Positions 49,994 to 59,709 of a stretch of 64,000 bases of DNA are shown piece after piece. The stretch lies in assembly GCF_003268815.1 (NCBI RefSeq), contig NZ_QLSV01000012.1, positions 1 through 64,000 on the forward strand. Direction: 5' to 3'. A model generated the notes under the pieces. That model did not search any database. It saw only the letters and a list, made by a program, of their open reading frames with translations, and was not told the DNA's origin. The position numbers and the translations under genes were made by a program. The stretch comes from Flavobacterium lacus (GTDB lineage Bacteria > Bacteroidota > Bacteroidia > Flavobacteriales > Flavobacteriaceae). Numbering within the stretch: position 1 is the stretch's first letter; the number at the start of each line of letters is the position of its first letter.

Positions 49994-50689
49994 TCACAAC
50001 TTTTCATCATCTGCAAAACTATAATACCCATTTTCAGCAATAATCACATGATCGACTACATGCATATCTAATTGTTTTGCAGCTAATTGTATTTTTTTAG
50101 TGATTTCAAGATCAGAATCGCTTGCAAATAATTTACCCGAAGGATGGTTGTGTACTAGCACAAAAGCTAAAGCATTATGTTCCAAAGCAGTTTTTAAAAT
50201 CAAACGAACATCCACTACGGTGCCGGTTATTCCGCCTTTACTCAATTGAGCTTTGTGAATGATTTTGTTTGCATTATTCAAATATAAAACCCAAAATTCT
50301 TCGTACGGCAATTCACCAATAATAGGTTGCATAACATCGTAAATCACACGACTTGAAGTGATTTTTACCAATTCCGGAACTTCTTCTGCTCTCCGTCTTC
50401 TTCCTAGTTCGGTAGCCGCTATAATAGAAATGGCTTTAGCTTCGCCGATTCCTTTAAATTCTGTGAGTTGTTTGAGTGATAATTTTCCAAGTGCATTGAG
50501 GTTATTTTGTGCATGGGATAAAATGCGTTTACTCAAAGCAACCGCACTTTCATTTCTGCTTCCTGAACCGATAAGTATTGCCAAAAGTTCGGCATCACTG
50601 AGGGCGGTTTTTCCTTTGAGCATTAATTTTTCACGAGGCTTGTCGTCTTCTGCCCAAAATTTTATTGAGAAGGGTGTGTTTGATTCCAT
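49994..50689 (-). CDS. radC: RadC-type JAB1/MPN metalloprotein
   Basis: 231 residues. HhH-like N-terminal region (LTEFKGIGEAKAISIIAATEL) and JAB/MPN domain with the metal motif HNHPSGKLFASDSD, fitting HxHx7SxxD. Historically named for DNA repair; its true role is unresolved. Divergent from the DUF1287 gene. Confidence 0.93.
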   Translation of the reverse strand: MESNTPFSIKFWAEDDKPREKLMLKGKTALSDAELLAILIGSGSRNESAVALSKRILSHAQNNLNALGKLSLKQLTEFKGIGEAKAISIIAATELGRRRRAEEVPELVKITSSRVIYDVMQPIIGELPYEEFWVLYLNNANKIIHKAQLSKGGITGTVVDVRLILKTALEHNALAFVLVHNHPSGKLFASDSDLEITKKIQLAAKQLDMHVVDHVIIAENGYYSFADDEKL

Positions 50690-50781
50690 CTGTTTGGCGT
50701 TTAATTAAAATCGAAAGTATTAAAAATATTTTTAAAAGCAATAATATTCTTAAAAAATTCGTTACTAATGAAAATAGCAAA

Positions 50782-51366
50782 ATGAAAATACTTTTACTGG
50801 CACCAGCACTTTTTATATGGTTTTTGCCCGTTAACCTAACTTCTTTTTCACAAAAATTAGCCAATGCAGCATTGGCATTAACGCAAGACAACGTAACGTA
50901 TGATCCCTCGTACGTGAGTATAAAATACCCAAACGGTGATGTCGCAAAAGACAAAGGTGTTTGTACGGATGTGATTATCCGAGCTTATCGGAAATTAGGA
51001 ATCGATTTGCAAAAAGAAGTACACGAAGATTTGAAAGCGAATTTCTCCAAATACCCAAACTTAAAAAAATGGGGTTTAAAAAAACCGGATACGAATATTG
51101 ATCATCGCAGAGTTCCAAATCTGGAAGTGTTTTTTGAACGTAAAGGAGAAAAATTAACTGTAACCAAAAATCCTTCCGATTATAAAACCGGTGATTTAGT
51201 AACTTGGATGATTGGCGACAAACTTCCACACATCGGAATTGTGACACACAAAAAATCTTCAGATGGTAAACGCAATTTAATTGTACACAATGTAGGTGGC
51301 GGACAAGTTTTGGAGGATTGTTTGTTTAGTTGGAAGATTGTGGGGCATTTTCGTTATGAGAAATAA
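50782..51366 (+). CDS. DUF1287 (YijF-like) exported protein
   Basis: 194 residues from the ATG at 50782, which starts a signal peptide (MKILLLAPALFIWFLP); the frame is open further upstream but overlaps radC. Conserved blocks: QDNVTYDPSYVSIKYPNGDV, GVCTDVIIRAYRKLGIDLQK (Cys-Thr-Asp, the likely active centre of this NlpC/P60-like fold), LPHIGIV and IVHNVGGG (His residues). A cell-wall or peptide-acting cysteine enzyme is suspected but unproven. Confidence 0.82.
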   Translation: MKILLLAPALFIWFLPVNLTSFSQKLANAALALTQDNVTYDPSYVSIKYPNGDVAKDKGVCTDVIIRAYRKLGIDLQKEVHEDLKANFSKYPNLKKWGLKKPDTNIDHRRVPNLEVFFERKGEKLTVTKNPSDYKTGDLVTWMIGDKLPHIGIVTHKKSSDGKRNLIVHNVGGGQVLEDCLFSWKIVGHFRYEK

Positions 51367-51426
51367 TTTGTCAATGTGGCAATGAGCAAATTTGTCAATT
51401 AAAACTCCTGCTAATTCCCACATTGA

Positions 51427-52782
51427 CTAATTGACTAATTGCTTCACCTCCTCAAAATTCAATCCACCGTAATTCCCTGAACTCATCAATAACAAAGCAG
51501 AATTATCCATATTAGTTGAAAATAAAAAATCTTTAAATTCGGTTGGATTAGTATAAATAATCAAATCATTTCGTTTGAAAGACTGTGCGATTTGGTCGCA
51601 AGTCACTTCTTCCAATTGTTTGATTTTAACTGCGTCTGGCGAATAAAATACAACGGCAACATCCGCAGCATCTAAGGCACCTTCGTATTCTTTTAGAAAT
51701 TCGGCATTCAAACTACTGTACGTATGCAACTCTAAACAAGCTACTAATTTTCTGTCCGGATATTGATTTTTCACGGCTTTGGTAGTCGCAGAAACTTTAC
51801 TGGGTGAATGAGCGAAATCTTTGTAAGCTACTTTTCCTTTACCTTCAGCGATTTTTTCTAAGCGTTTGGATGCTCCTCTAAAACTGGCAATCGCTTCGTA
51901 AAAATCGGCTTCATCGACACCCATGTTTTGACAAATCCATTTCGCTCCTGCAAGATTGTTTAGATTATGAGCCCCGAATACTTCAATTGGCATTGGTCCT
52001 TCGGGTGTGTCCAAATAAGTTGTTCCATTTTCAACGGAATAGTTTGGTGTTTGATAGGGCAATCTTCGGATGGTGTTGGTCGTTTCTTCGGCTACTTTTT
52101 TAACCGTTTCATCTTCTTCATTATACACCAAAATGCCACCTTTGGTAATGTGGTTGACAAAAATTTCAAACTGTTCTGCATAATTTTCAAACGTTGGAAA
52201 CACATTAATATGATCCCAAGCGATACCTGAAAGCAAAGCAATATTAGGTTGATACAAATGAAATTTTGGTCTTCTGTCAATTGGAGAAGACAAATATTCA
52301 TCGCCTTCCAAAACGATAAAATCATTTTTTTCGGTGAGATGAACCATTGTATCAAAACCTTCCAACTGTGCTCCCACCATATAATCAACTTCGATATTGT
52401 GATAATGCATCACATGTAAAATCATGGAAGTTATTGTTGTTTTTCCGTGCGAACCACCAATTACCACACGGGTTTTATTTTTTGATTGTTCGAATAAAAA
52501 TTCTGGATAGGAATAAATTTTCAAACCTAATTCTTTTGCTTTTAACAATTCTGGATTATCAGCTTTGGCATGCATTCCTAAAATAATCGCTTCGATATCT
52601 GAGGTGATTTTTTCGGTAAACCAACCCATTTCGTTTGGCAAAAGTCCGAACTTATCTAAACGTGATTTGGAAGGTTCAAAAATAGCATCGTCGCTTCCGG
52701 TAACATGGTATCCTTTATGATGTAAAGCAAGTGCTAAATTGTGCATTGCGGCTCCGCCGATGGCGATAAAGTGGGTTCTCAT
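51427..52782 (-). CDS. mpl: UDP-N-acetylmuramate:L-Ala-gamma-D-Glu-meso-DAP ligase
   Basis: 451 residues from the ATG at 52782 (MRTHFIAIGGAAMHNLALAL). An upstream extension to 52848 is only translation of the GTCGGTT repeat and is rejected. Mur-ligase architecture: Rossmann start, ATP loop IGGSHGKTTITSMI, central domain with LEGDEYLSSPIDRRPKF, C-terminal domain with VAYKDFAHSPSKVSAT. Reattaches recycled murein tripeptide to UDP-MurNAc. Confidence 0.94.
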   Translation of the reverse strand: MRTHFIAIGGAAMHNLALALHHKGYHVTGSDDAIFEPSKSRLDKFGLLPNEMGWFTEKITSDIEAIILGMHAKADNPELLKAKELGLKIYSYPEFLFEQSKNKTRVVIGGSHGKTTITSMILHVMHYHNIEVDYMVGAQLEGFDTMVHLTEKNDFIVLEGDEYLSSPIDRRPKFHLYQPNIALLSGIAWDHINVFPTFENYAEQFEIFVNHITKGGILVYNEEDETVKKVAEETTNTIRRLPYQTPNYSVENGTTYLDTPEGPMPIEVFGAHNLNNLAGAKWICQNMGVDEADFYEAIASFRGASKRLEKIAEGKGKVAYKDFAHSPSKVSATTKAVKNQYPDRKLVACLELHTYSSLNAEFLKEYEGALDAADVAVVFYSPDAVKIKQLEEVTCDQIAQSFKRNDLIIYTNPTEFKDFLFSTNMDNSALLLMSSGNYGGLNFEEVKQLVN

Positions 52783-52788
52783 TTTTTG

Positions 52789-52841
52789 TTGTCGGTTATC
52801 AGTTGTCGGTTGTCGGTTAACAGAAAACGGACAACCGACAA
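52789..52841. repeat. TTGTCGGTT repeat with long inverted arm
   Basis: ttgtcggtt at 52789-52797 and ttgtcggttgtcggtt at 52803-52818. The latter pairs 15 of 16 bases with 52826-52841 across a 7-nt loop. It fills the gap between the TPR gene stop (52849) and the mpl start, and probably forms a hairpin in the transcript. Confidence 0.75.
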
Positions 52842-52848
52842 TGGTCAA

Positions 52849-53535
52849 TTATTTTTCAAATTTCTTTTTTAATTCTTCTGCTTTTTGGGGTTGTTTTAAT
52901 TTGTTTTTATACAAATCATATAATTTCTGAAAAGTTGTTTTAGAATTTCCAATTTCGTGTGCTTTCTTTAAATTTACTTCTGCTTTAGCATATCTTTTAA
53001 AATACTCATCAATAAAGCCTTTGGCCAAGTAGCCATCGATTTTGGATAAATTCATTAATTCATCGGCATATTTTTGAGCTTTTGTTTCGCTGCCACCCAC
53101 AATTCCGGGTAATTCGATATATAACATTACTAAAGCCCAACGAGAATCAATGTGCTTTACATCTAATTTTGCCGCGGTTAAAAATGATTGCTCAATTTCA
53201 TCAATCATTCCTAATGCTTTGAATTTATTAGATTCTTTGGCTTTCATTCCGAATGCTCCACCATATTTATAGTGATAGTCAGCATTTTTAGGAAATTGAC
53301 TTTTTATTTTTTTATAGTATAAAATCGCTTCATCCCAATTTTTTTCTTTTCCGGCGATGTCACCCAAATATTCAAGTGTTTTGGTGTGGTTGGGATTTGA
53401 TTTTAAGTGATTTTCAAACAATCCTTTAGCTTCCACAAATTTTCCTTTTTGGAATAATTGCTCTGCTTTTTCAAAATCTGAATTGGCCATCAGTTGAAAT
53501 GAAATTAGAAAAAAAAATAGTTTTAAAATTGACAT
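52849..53535 (-). CDS. TPR-repeat exported protein
   Basis: 228 residues. Signal peptide MSILKLFFFLISFQLMANS, then tetratricopeptide repeats (AEQLFQKGKFVEAKGLFENH, LEYLGDIAGKEKNWDEAILYY, and a later unit near ARAEVNLKKAHEI). A periplasmic or outer membrane helical scaffold of unknown partner. Upstream of mpl on the same strand with the hairpin repeat between. Confidence 0.82.
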   Translation of the reverse strand: MSILKLFFFLISFQLMANSDFEKAEQLFQKGKFVEAKGLFENHLKSNPNHTKTLEYLGDIAGKEKNWDEAILYYKKIKSQFPKNADYHYKYGGAFGMKAKESNKFKALGMIDEIEQSFLTAAKLDVKHIDSRWALVMLYIELPGIVGGSETKAQKYADELMNLSKIDGYLAKGFIDEYFKRYAKAEVNLKKAHEIGNSKTTFQKLYDLYKNKLKQPQKAEELKKKFEK

Positions 53536-53605
53536 AGCTTTTATTTGAATTCAAAAGTAAGGAAATGAAATTAGGAAATAAATTATTTTAGAAATGTTTA
53601 TCACA

Positions 53606-53639
53606 AAAAAATCTGCTCCATTTCTGAAGCAGATTTTTT
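53606..53639 (-). terminator. Terminator of the S46 peptidase gene
   Basis: aaaaaatctgct and agcagatttttt form a 12-bp stem with a 10-nt loop. A T-run is present in both directions. 20 nt past the stop at 53660. Confidence 0.88.
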
Positions 53640-53659
53640 AATTGAATTAATAATAAACC

Positions 53660-55807
53660 TTATTTAACGATAGTCAACTCGTCAATAATATGTTTTGCTC
53701 CGGCATATTTATCGATAATGAATAATACGAAACGGATATCTACATTAATTGTTCTTTGTAATTTTTCATCAAAAATAACGTCTCCAGCCATCGCTTCGAT
53801 GTTTCCGTCAAACGCTAATCCGATTAATTCTCCTTTTCCATTCAATACAGGAGAACCTGAATTCCCTCCTGTGATATCGTTGTCTGATAAAAAGTTAACC
53901 GGCATATAGCCTGCTTTATCAGCATATTGACCAAAATCTTTTTTGTTATACAAATCAATTAAAGGTTGTGATAAGTCAAACTCAGGATCACCTGCTTTAT
54001 GCTTTTTCACCATTCCTTCTAACGTTGTATAGTTGTTGATTTTTGCATCGTTTCTTTTGTCAGCTGGTAAAGAACGAACTTTTCCGTAAGACAAACGCAA
54101 AGTTGAATTGGCATCCGGATAAAGAATTGGGCTTAATTTTGATTCTTGTAAACCAGCCACTAATTTTCTGAAACCTGATTGGTATTTTTCTTCAGCTGCT
54201 TTTAACTCGTCTGATTTTTTGTTGTAATGGTCTAATAAATCGGAAGACAATTTATATAATGGATCATTTTCAACCAATTCTGCATTTGGAATTTCTAAAA
54301 ACGCCAACAATCTTTCTTTTGAAGTAAACAAACTTAAATCAATTGCATTTGAAGCATAACTTGCTAAATCAGTTTTATTAGAAACTAATTCTGCCACACT
54401 TGGAGCAAGAGCATAGCCTTTTGCTTTATCAGCATACAATGCCAATTGACCTGCCATCACATCTTTTTCTAATGGAAGAAAAATCGTTTCAAAAGTTCCT
54501 TCAATCATTTCCGCCAAACGAGGTTTCATTTGAGTTCGTTGAGCAGCCTCCGCTTTTGCATAATTGTTAAGCTGATTTCCTAAACGACCCGGAAAAACAC
54601 CAAAAGCAGAACCACGTAAGAAAGTCATCAAATAATTATCGTGCTTCGCTTTTTCATTTGTCAAAGCATAATAAGCGTTAATGTCTTTTATAACTGTTCC
54701 GTATTTTGCTTTGTTTGCTTTGCTATTTGCCCATTTATCAAATTTCTTTTCAACTTTTCTTTTAGAATCTGCAGTTTTAAATTGAGAAAGTGCATCAATC
54801 ATTCCTTGTCTATTTTTCCAGTAATTGGCGATTGAAGCATATTTTGAAGCATATTTTAAACGAACTGCATCATCTTTATCCATGTGCGTTTTCATTTTGT
54901 CCATCGACATTTTTGAACCTTCTACCCAAGCCGGATAAGCAAATTTTACATTTTGTTCGATTCCCTCTGCCGGCATCCAACGGTTTGTACGACCAGGATA
55001 TCCTAGAATCATTGCAAAATCATTTTCTTGCACACCTTTTAAACTAATTGGTAAATGGTGTTTTGGTTTTAAAGGAACATTGTTTTCTGAAAAAGCAGCA
55101 GGATTTCCGCTTGCATCAGCATAAACTCTAAATAGAGCGAAATCTCCCGTGTGACGAGGCCATTCCCAGTTGTCTGTATCACCACCAAATTTTCCGATAC
55201 TTTCGGTTGGCGTTCCAACTAAACGAACATCGGTAAAATCTTCATACACAAAATAGTAATATTCATTTCCTTGAAAAAACGGACGAACAGAAACAGTATA
55301 TTTTCCGCCACCATCATTTTCTTTTTGAATTTTTGCTGTTTCTTGATTGATTGCCGCTTCACGTTCTGCCTCGGTCATTTTATCATTTACAACACCTAAA
55401 ATTCGTTTGGTTACATCGTCCATACGAACGAAGAAACGCACGAATAAACTTTTTGGTTTTAATTCGGCTTTGCGATTTTGAGCCCAAAATCCGTCACGTA
55501 AATAGTTGCTTTCCGGAGAAGATAATTCGGCAATAGCATCATATCCACAGTGGTGATTAGTTAAAACCAAGCCATCTTTAGAAATCATTTCTGCCGTACA
55601 ACCTCCATTAAATTGAACGATTGCATCTTTTAAACTGGAATTGTTTACGCTATAAATTTCTTCAGCAGTTAATTGCAATCCCATTTTTTGCATATCCCGT
55701 TGGTTTAGACGTTGAATATGCATCAAAAACCACATCCCTTCGTTAGCAAAAACAGTTGCCGGAGCAAATGCGATTAATGCCACAAAACTTAAAATAATTT
55801 TTTTCAT
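53660..55807 (-). CDS. S46 family dipeptidyl-peptidase (DPP7/DPP11 type)
   Basis: 715 residues from the ATG at 55807 (MKKIILSFVALIAFAPATVFANEG, signal peptide). Catalytic His in LTNHHCGYDAI (~88-98), Asp in FGGDTDNWEWPRHTGDFALFR, Ser in DITGGNSGSPVLNGKGELIG. Releases dipeptides from peptide N termini in the periplasm, feeding peptide-based nutrition. I could not assign DPP7 or DPP11 specificity from sequence alone. A charged helical domain fills the middle. Confidence 0.93.
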   Translation of the reverse strand: MKKIILSFVALIAFAPATVFANEGMWFLMHIQRLNQRDMQKMGLQLTAEEIYSVNNSSLKDAIVQFNGGCTAEMISKDGLVLTNHHCGYDAIAELSSPESNYLRDGFWAQNRKAELKPKSLFVRFFVRMDDVTKRILGVVNDKMTEAEREAAINQETAKIQKENDGGGKYTVSVRPFFQGNEYYYFVYEDFTDVRLVGTPTESIGKFGGDTDNWEWPRHTGDFALFRVYADASGNPAAFSENNVPLKPKHHLPISLKGVQENDFAMILGYPGRTNRWMPAEGIEQNVKFAYPAWVEGSKMSMDKMKTHMDKDDAVRLKYASKYASIANYWKNRQGMIDALSQFKTADSKRKVEKKFDKWANSKANKAKYGTVIKDINAYYALTNEKAKHDNYLMTFLRGSAFGVFPGRLGNQLNNYAKAEAAQRTQMKPRLAEMIEGTFETIFLPLEKDVMAGQLALYADKAKGYALAPSVAELVSNKTDLASYASNAIDLSLFTSKERLLAFLEIPNAELVENDPLYKLSSDLLDHYNKKSDELKAAEEKYQSGFRKLVAGLQESKLSPILYPDANSTLRLSYGKVRSLPADKRNDAKINNYTTLEGMVKKHKAGDPEFDLSQPLIDLYNKKDFGQYADKAGYMPVNFLSDNDITGGNSGSPVLNGKGELIGLAFDGNIEAMAGDVIFDEKLQRTINVDIRFVLFIIDKYAGAKHIIDELTIVK

Positions 55808-55927
55808 TTCTTGATTAATTTTTAATGTTTGCGAATATACTTTTTTTTGTGTTTTCACACTTGATTTTAGGCTTAAAAACTACAACGTTATGGTATTTTT
55901 TAACTTAATTTTTAGAATTTCATAAAA

Positions 55928-55952
55928 AAAGCATCCGATTAAGGATGCTTTT
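55928..55952 (-). terminator. Terminator of obg
   Basis: aaagcatcc and ggatgcttt pair around gattaa. On the minus strand a T-run follows. 23 nt past the stop at 55975. Confidence 0.88.
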
Positions 55953-55974
55953 GTAAGAAATATATAATTTTTAA

Positions 55975-56979
55975 TTATTCTTCATTCAACATTTTCCACA
56001 ACATGTCTTTCAACTCTTGTAAACCTTGTTGGGCAACGGACGAAATAAAATGATATTTCACTCCTTTGAACTCTTTTTTCATTTGTTTTTCAAGTTCCGA
56101 TTTCAATTCTTCATCCAGCATATCGCATTTGGAAACAACTAAAATTCGGTCTTTATCCAACATTTCCGGATTGTATCGACGAAGCTCATCCAACAAGATT
56201 TCGTACTCTTTTTTGATATCGGCAGCATCGGCAGGAACTAAAAACAGTAAAATCGAATTTCGTTCGATGTGTCGTAAAAAATAATGACCAAGTCCTTTTC
56301 CTTCGGCAGCACCTTCAATAATTCCGGGAATATCAGCCATTACAAACGATTGAAAATCTCTGTACGACACAATTCCTAAATTGGGTTTTAATGTTGTAAA
56401 AGGATAATCGGCAATTTTTGGCTTAGCTGAAGTCATCACCGAAAGTAACGTTGATTTTCCTGCATTTGGGAAACCTACTAAACCAACATCGGCCAAAACT
56501 TTTAATTCTAACGTCACATCCACTTCTTCCACAGGCATTCCGGGCTGAGCATAACGTGGAGTTTGATTGGTTGACGAACGAAAATTCCAGTTTCCTAATC
56601 CGCCTTTTCCACCTTTTGCGATGATTTTTACTTCATCATGTTCCGTGATTTCGAATAAAATTTCTCCTGTTTCCTGATCGCGAACAACTGTTCCTAACGG
56701 AACTTCAATAAATTTATCTTCGCCATCGTGTCCGGTACTTCTTGAACTTCCACCATCACCTCCGTGACCGGCACGAATATGTTTCACGAATTTCAAATGA
56801 AATAATGTCCAAAGACTTTTGTTTCCTTTTAAATAAACGTGACCACCTCGACCACCATCTCCACCATCAGGACCACCTTTTTCAATGAATTTTTCGCGAT
56901 GAAGATGCGAAGAACCCTTCCCCCCTTTTCCGGATGAAACATATATTTTTACGTAGTCTACAAAATTTCCCTCTGTCAT
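55975..56979 (-). CDS. obgE: Obg/CgtA family GTPase
   Basis: 334 residues. Gly-rich Obg fold (~1-158, [19 protein letters not shown]), G1 [13 protein letters not shown], switch/G3 [14 protein letters not shown]4 VSKCD. No C-terminal OCT domain, as usual for this length. Involved in 50S assembly and stringent response. Confidence 0.96.
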   Translation of the reverse strand: MTEGNFVDYVKIYVSSGKGGKGSSHLHREKFIEKGGPDGGDGGRGGHVYLKGNKSLWTLFHLKFVKHIRAGHGGDGGSSRSTGHDGEDKFIEVPLGTVVRDQETGEILFEITEHDEVKIIAKGGKGGLGNWNFRSSTNQTPRYAQPGMPVEEVDVTLELKVLADVGLVGFPNAGKSTLLSVMTSAKPKIADYPFTTLKPNLGIVSYRDFQSFVMADIPGIIEGAAEGKGLGHYFLRHIERNSILLFLVPADAADIKKEYEILLDELRRYNPEMLDKDRILVVSKCDMLDEELKSELEKQMKKEFKGVKYHFISSVAQQGLQELKDMLWKMLNEE

Positions 56980-57005
56980 TTTTTTTGTTTTCTGTTGTCG
57001 GTTTT

Positions 57006-57030
57006 TCTGTTCTCTGTTCTCTGTTCTCTG
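57006..57030. repeat. Perfect 7-bp tandem repeat
   Basis: tctgttc x 3.6 copies, in the gap between obg and the CNNM-type gene. Perfect copies suggest recent slippage. Confidence 0.75.
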
Positions 57031-57072
57031 AAATAAACTGATTACTTAAAACTGCAAACTGACCACTAATTT

Positions 57073-58347
57073 TTATTCTTTTAGGTTGCTGATTAAAATT
57101 TTATCGATTTTAACCCCGTCCATATCAATTACTTCAAATTCTAGTTTGTTCCAAATTAATTTTTGTCCTTCTTTCGGAATATTTCCTAATTCGGTGATGA
57201 CAAATCCGCTTACAGTTGTAACATCATAATCATTAATGTGCTCATCCATATCAAAATAGGTCAAAAAGTCGTGGAGCGAATAATGTCCGTCAACCAACCA
57301 ACTTCCGTCTTCACGGGCAACCAATTTAAATTCTTCTTCATAAAAATCGGAAGCATCTCCAACCAACGCTTCTAAAATATCATTCAACGTAATTATTCCT
57401 TGAAAAACGCCGTGTTCATCAACAATCAATGCATAATGAACTCTCGATTTTTTAAAAATTTCAAGAGCCGTGTAAGCTGAAGTTTGTTCGATTAAATAAA
57501 CAGGTTCTTTTGTGATGGATTTCAAATCAAATTCACCACTTTCAAAAATAGAAAACAAGTCTTTTAATAAAACAATGCCTTCCAACTCGTCTAAATTCTC
57601 TTTACAAACCGGATAAAATGAATGTAAATCTTCTAACACTTTTGCTTTCAATTCACTCATCGAATCATTCAACGAAAGATAATCAACCGAAGAACGATGC
57701 GTCATTAACGAATTGACTTTGCGATCACCAATATGAAAAACACGTTCTACAATATCTTGTTCAATTTCCTGAACTTCGCCCACTTCTGTACCTTCTTTGA
57801 TGATGGCTTTGATTTCTTCTTCGGTCACTTTTCCATCAGCAGTTGGTTTAATTCTCAACAAATCCAAAATAAATTCAGTTGAAATCGTCAAAAGCCAAAT
57901 GAAGGGAGCCGTAATTTTTGAAATAATTTTCATTGGAACAGCCACTGCTTTTGCGATTGCTTCCGGATAATTTAAACCGATTCTTTTTGGAACCAATTCC
58001 CCCAAAACAAGTGAAAAGAAGGTCAAAACTACCACTACAATTCCAACCGCAATTGAGCTGGCATAGGGTTTTAAAATTTCAAAACCAATTATAAAATTTT
58101 TTACATCGGTCGTAATTTTATCACCCGAATAAATACCGGTTAAAATCCCGATTAACGTGATTCCGATTTGAACAGTTGACAAAAATTTATTGGGAGAATT
58201 AGCCAAATCCAACGCCACTTTTGCAGCAGGATTTCCTTTTTTAGCGGCCGTTTCTAAACGACTCTTTCGTGCTGAGATCAATGCGATTTCCGACATCGAA
58301 AAAACGCCATTCAATAAAATTAAAAATAAAATTATTAAAATTTCCAT
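57073..58347 (-). CDS. CNNM/CorC (hemolysin-like) transporter-associated protein
   Basis: 424 residues. N-terminal CNNM (DUF21) membrane domain with four helices (~1-170, including SMSEIALISARKSRLE and GELVPKRIGLNYPE), a CBS pair (~215-340), and a C-terminal CorC/HlyC domain (EEEFKLVAREDGSWLVDGHYSL to the end). Implicated in Mg or other divalent cation transport. GldE of Flavobacterium belongs to the same superfamily, but no gliding gene is nearby, so that name is not given. Confidence 0.88.
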   Translation of the reverse strand: MEILIILFLILLNGVFSMSEIALISARKSRLETAAKKGNPAAKVALDLANSPNKFLSTVQIGITLIGILTGIYSGDKITTDVKNFIIGFEILKPYASSIAVGIVVVVLTFFSLVLGELVPKRIGLNYPEAIAKAVAVPMKIISKITAPFIWLLTISTEFILDLLRIKPTADGKVTEEEIKAIIKEGTEVGEVQEIEQDIVERVFHIGDRKVNSLMTHRSSVDYLSLNDSMSELKAKVLEDLHSFYPVCKENLDELEGIVLLKDLFSIFESGEFDLKSITKEPVYLIEQTSAYTALEIFKKSRVHYALIVDEHGVFQGIITLNDILEALVGDASDFYEEEFKLVAREDGSWLVDGHYSLHDFLTYFDMDEHINDYDVTTVSGFVITELGNIPKEGQKLIWNKLEFEVIDMDGVKIDKILISNLKE

Positions 58348-58465
58348 TTGTATTTTTTAGCAAAAAAAGAGCAACATTTCCGTAAAACCGGATGAAGCTC
58401 CTTTTAATTTTGCAAATATCTAAAAAAATCAGCACTAATTTGCCAATTTTTAGATAAATAAGTAT

Positions 58466-59041
58466 TTATTTCAAGTTGTCGAATACAAAATTCAACCGTT
58501 CGTTTACCTCTGTAATTGAACCAATTCCGTCAACCGAATGAAATTTACCTTGTTGATTGTAATACTCCATTAATGGAGCGGTTTTTTCGTTGTATTCTTG
58601 GTAACGATTTCTAATTTTTTCTTCATCTTGATCGTCTGCTCTTCCGGAAGTTATTCCTCTTTTTAATAAGCGTTGCACTAAAATTTCATCATCGGCTTCT
58701 AACGCAACTGTGGCTGTAATTTCTTGATTTTTAGCAGCTAAAAAAGCATCCAACGCTTCGGCTTGTGCAATTGTTCTCGGGAAACCATCAAATAAAAATC
58801 CGGCAGAACCTGGATTATTATCCACTTCACTTTGCAACATTTGAATCGTTACTTCATCCGGAACCAAATCACCTTTGTCCATAAAAGTTTTGGCTAATTT
58901 CCCTAAATCGGTGTCATTTTTAATATTGAATCGAAAAATATCTCCGGTTGATAGATGAGTCAAATTATATTTTCCTTTTAAAAATTCAGCTTGTGTGCCT
59001 TTTCCCGCACCTGGTTTTCCGAAAAGAACGATGTTAATCAT
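58466..59041 (-). CDS. adk: Adenylate kinase, short-LID form
   Basis: 191 residues. P-loop GKPGAGKGTQAEFL (~7-20), DGFPRTIAQAEAL, and the short LID (RGITSGRADDQDEEKIRNR) without zinc Cys. Interconverts ATP, ADP and AMP. It is not in the spc operon as in many bacteria but next to hpt. Confidence 0.96.
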   Translation of the reverse strand: MINIVLFGKPGAGKGTQAEFLKGKYNLTHLSTGDIFRFNIKNDTDLGKLAKTFMDKGDLVPDEVTIQMLQSEVDNNPGSAGFLFDGFPRTIAQAEALDAFLAAKNQEITATVALEADDEILVQRLLKRGITSGRADDQDEEKIRNRYQEYNEKTAPLMEYYNQQGKFHSVDGIGSITEVNERLNFVFDNLK

Positions 59042-59050
59042 TTTAATGTG

Positions 59051-59085
59051 GATTGTTAGATTGTTGGATAGTTAGATTTTTAGAG
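59051..59085. repeat. 8-bp degenerate tandem array
   Basis: gattgtta, gattgttg, gatagtta, gattttta between adk and hpt. Same 8-bp period as other arrays in the window but a different word. Confidence 0.55.
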
Positions 59086-59616
59086 TTATTCTGCAAGTTG
59101 GTATACGTCCGGTAAATTTCGACCCAAACCGTCATAATCCAGACCGTAGCCTACAATGAATTTGTTAGGAATGCGAATTCCGACATAATCAATTTTAATG
59201 TCTTTTTTGTAGGCGTCGGGTTTTAAAAATAAAGTGGCAATTTTCAAATGTTTTACATTTTTGTCTTTAAAAATTGCTTTCAATTCTTCGATTGTATTTC
59301 CGGTATCGATAATATCTTCCACGATTACCACTGTTCTACCTTCTAAATTCTGATTCAAACCGATTAATTGTTTTACTTCATTTGTGGTTTGAGTTCCTTC
59401 ATAGGAAGCCATTTTTACAAAACTCACTTCACACATACCACGGTATTGTTTCATTAAATCAGATAAAACCATAAAAGCTCCGTTTAATACGCCTACAAAA
59501 ACGGGGACTTCATCAAAAAAATCATCATCCATTTGTTTGGCTAAATTCTTAATTGCAAAATCCAATTCTTCTGAGGAAATAAACGGCACAAATGTTTTGT
59601 CGTGAAGGTGTATCAT
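59086..59616 (-). CDS. hpt: Hypoxanthine phosphoribosyltransferase
   Basis: 176 residues from the ATG at 59616 (MIHLHDKTFVPFISS); the frame is open to 59709 but the extension is not family-like. PRPP-binding loop VVIVEDIIDTGNTIEEL and the IPNKFIVGYGLDYDG C-terminal block. Salvages hypoxanthine/guanine to nucleotides. 45 nt upstream of adk on the same strand, a likely purine operon. Confidence 0.93.
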   Translation of the reverse strand: MIHLHDKTFVPFISSEELDFAIKNLAKQMDDDFFDEVPVFVGVLNGAFMVLSDLMKQYRGMCEVSFVKMASYEGTQTTNEVKQLIGLNQNLEGRTVVIVEDIIDTGNTIEELKAIFKDKNVKHLKIATLFLKPDAYKKDIKIDYVGIRIPNKFIVGYGLDYDGLGRNLPDVYQLAE

Positions 59617-59709
59617 GTTCTGATTTTTAATAAAGTGCAAATTTAAGGAAGTCTTGAGTATTACGAAGTAAGAATTCGGACTTTTTTGTAAAATTGGTAT
59701 ATTTACCAA

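Noticed and set aside
52783..52848. N-terminal extension of Mpl
   Set aside because: The 22 extra residues are translation of the GTCGGTT repeat and precede a start that matches the family exactly.
57073..58347. Naming the CNNM/CorC protein GldE
   Set aside because: The superfamily is the same, but no other gliding gene is nearby and general hemolysin-type proteins fit equally well.
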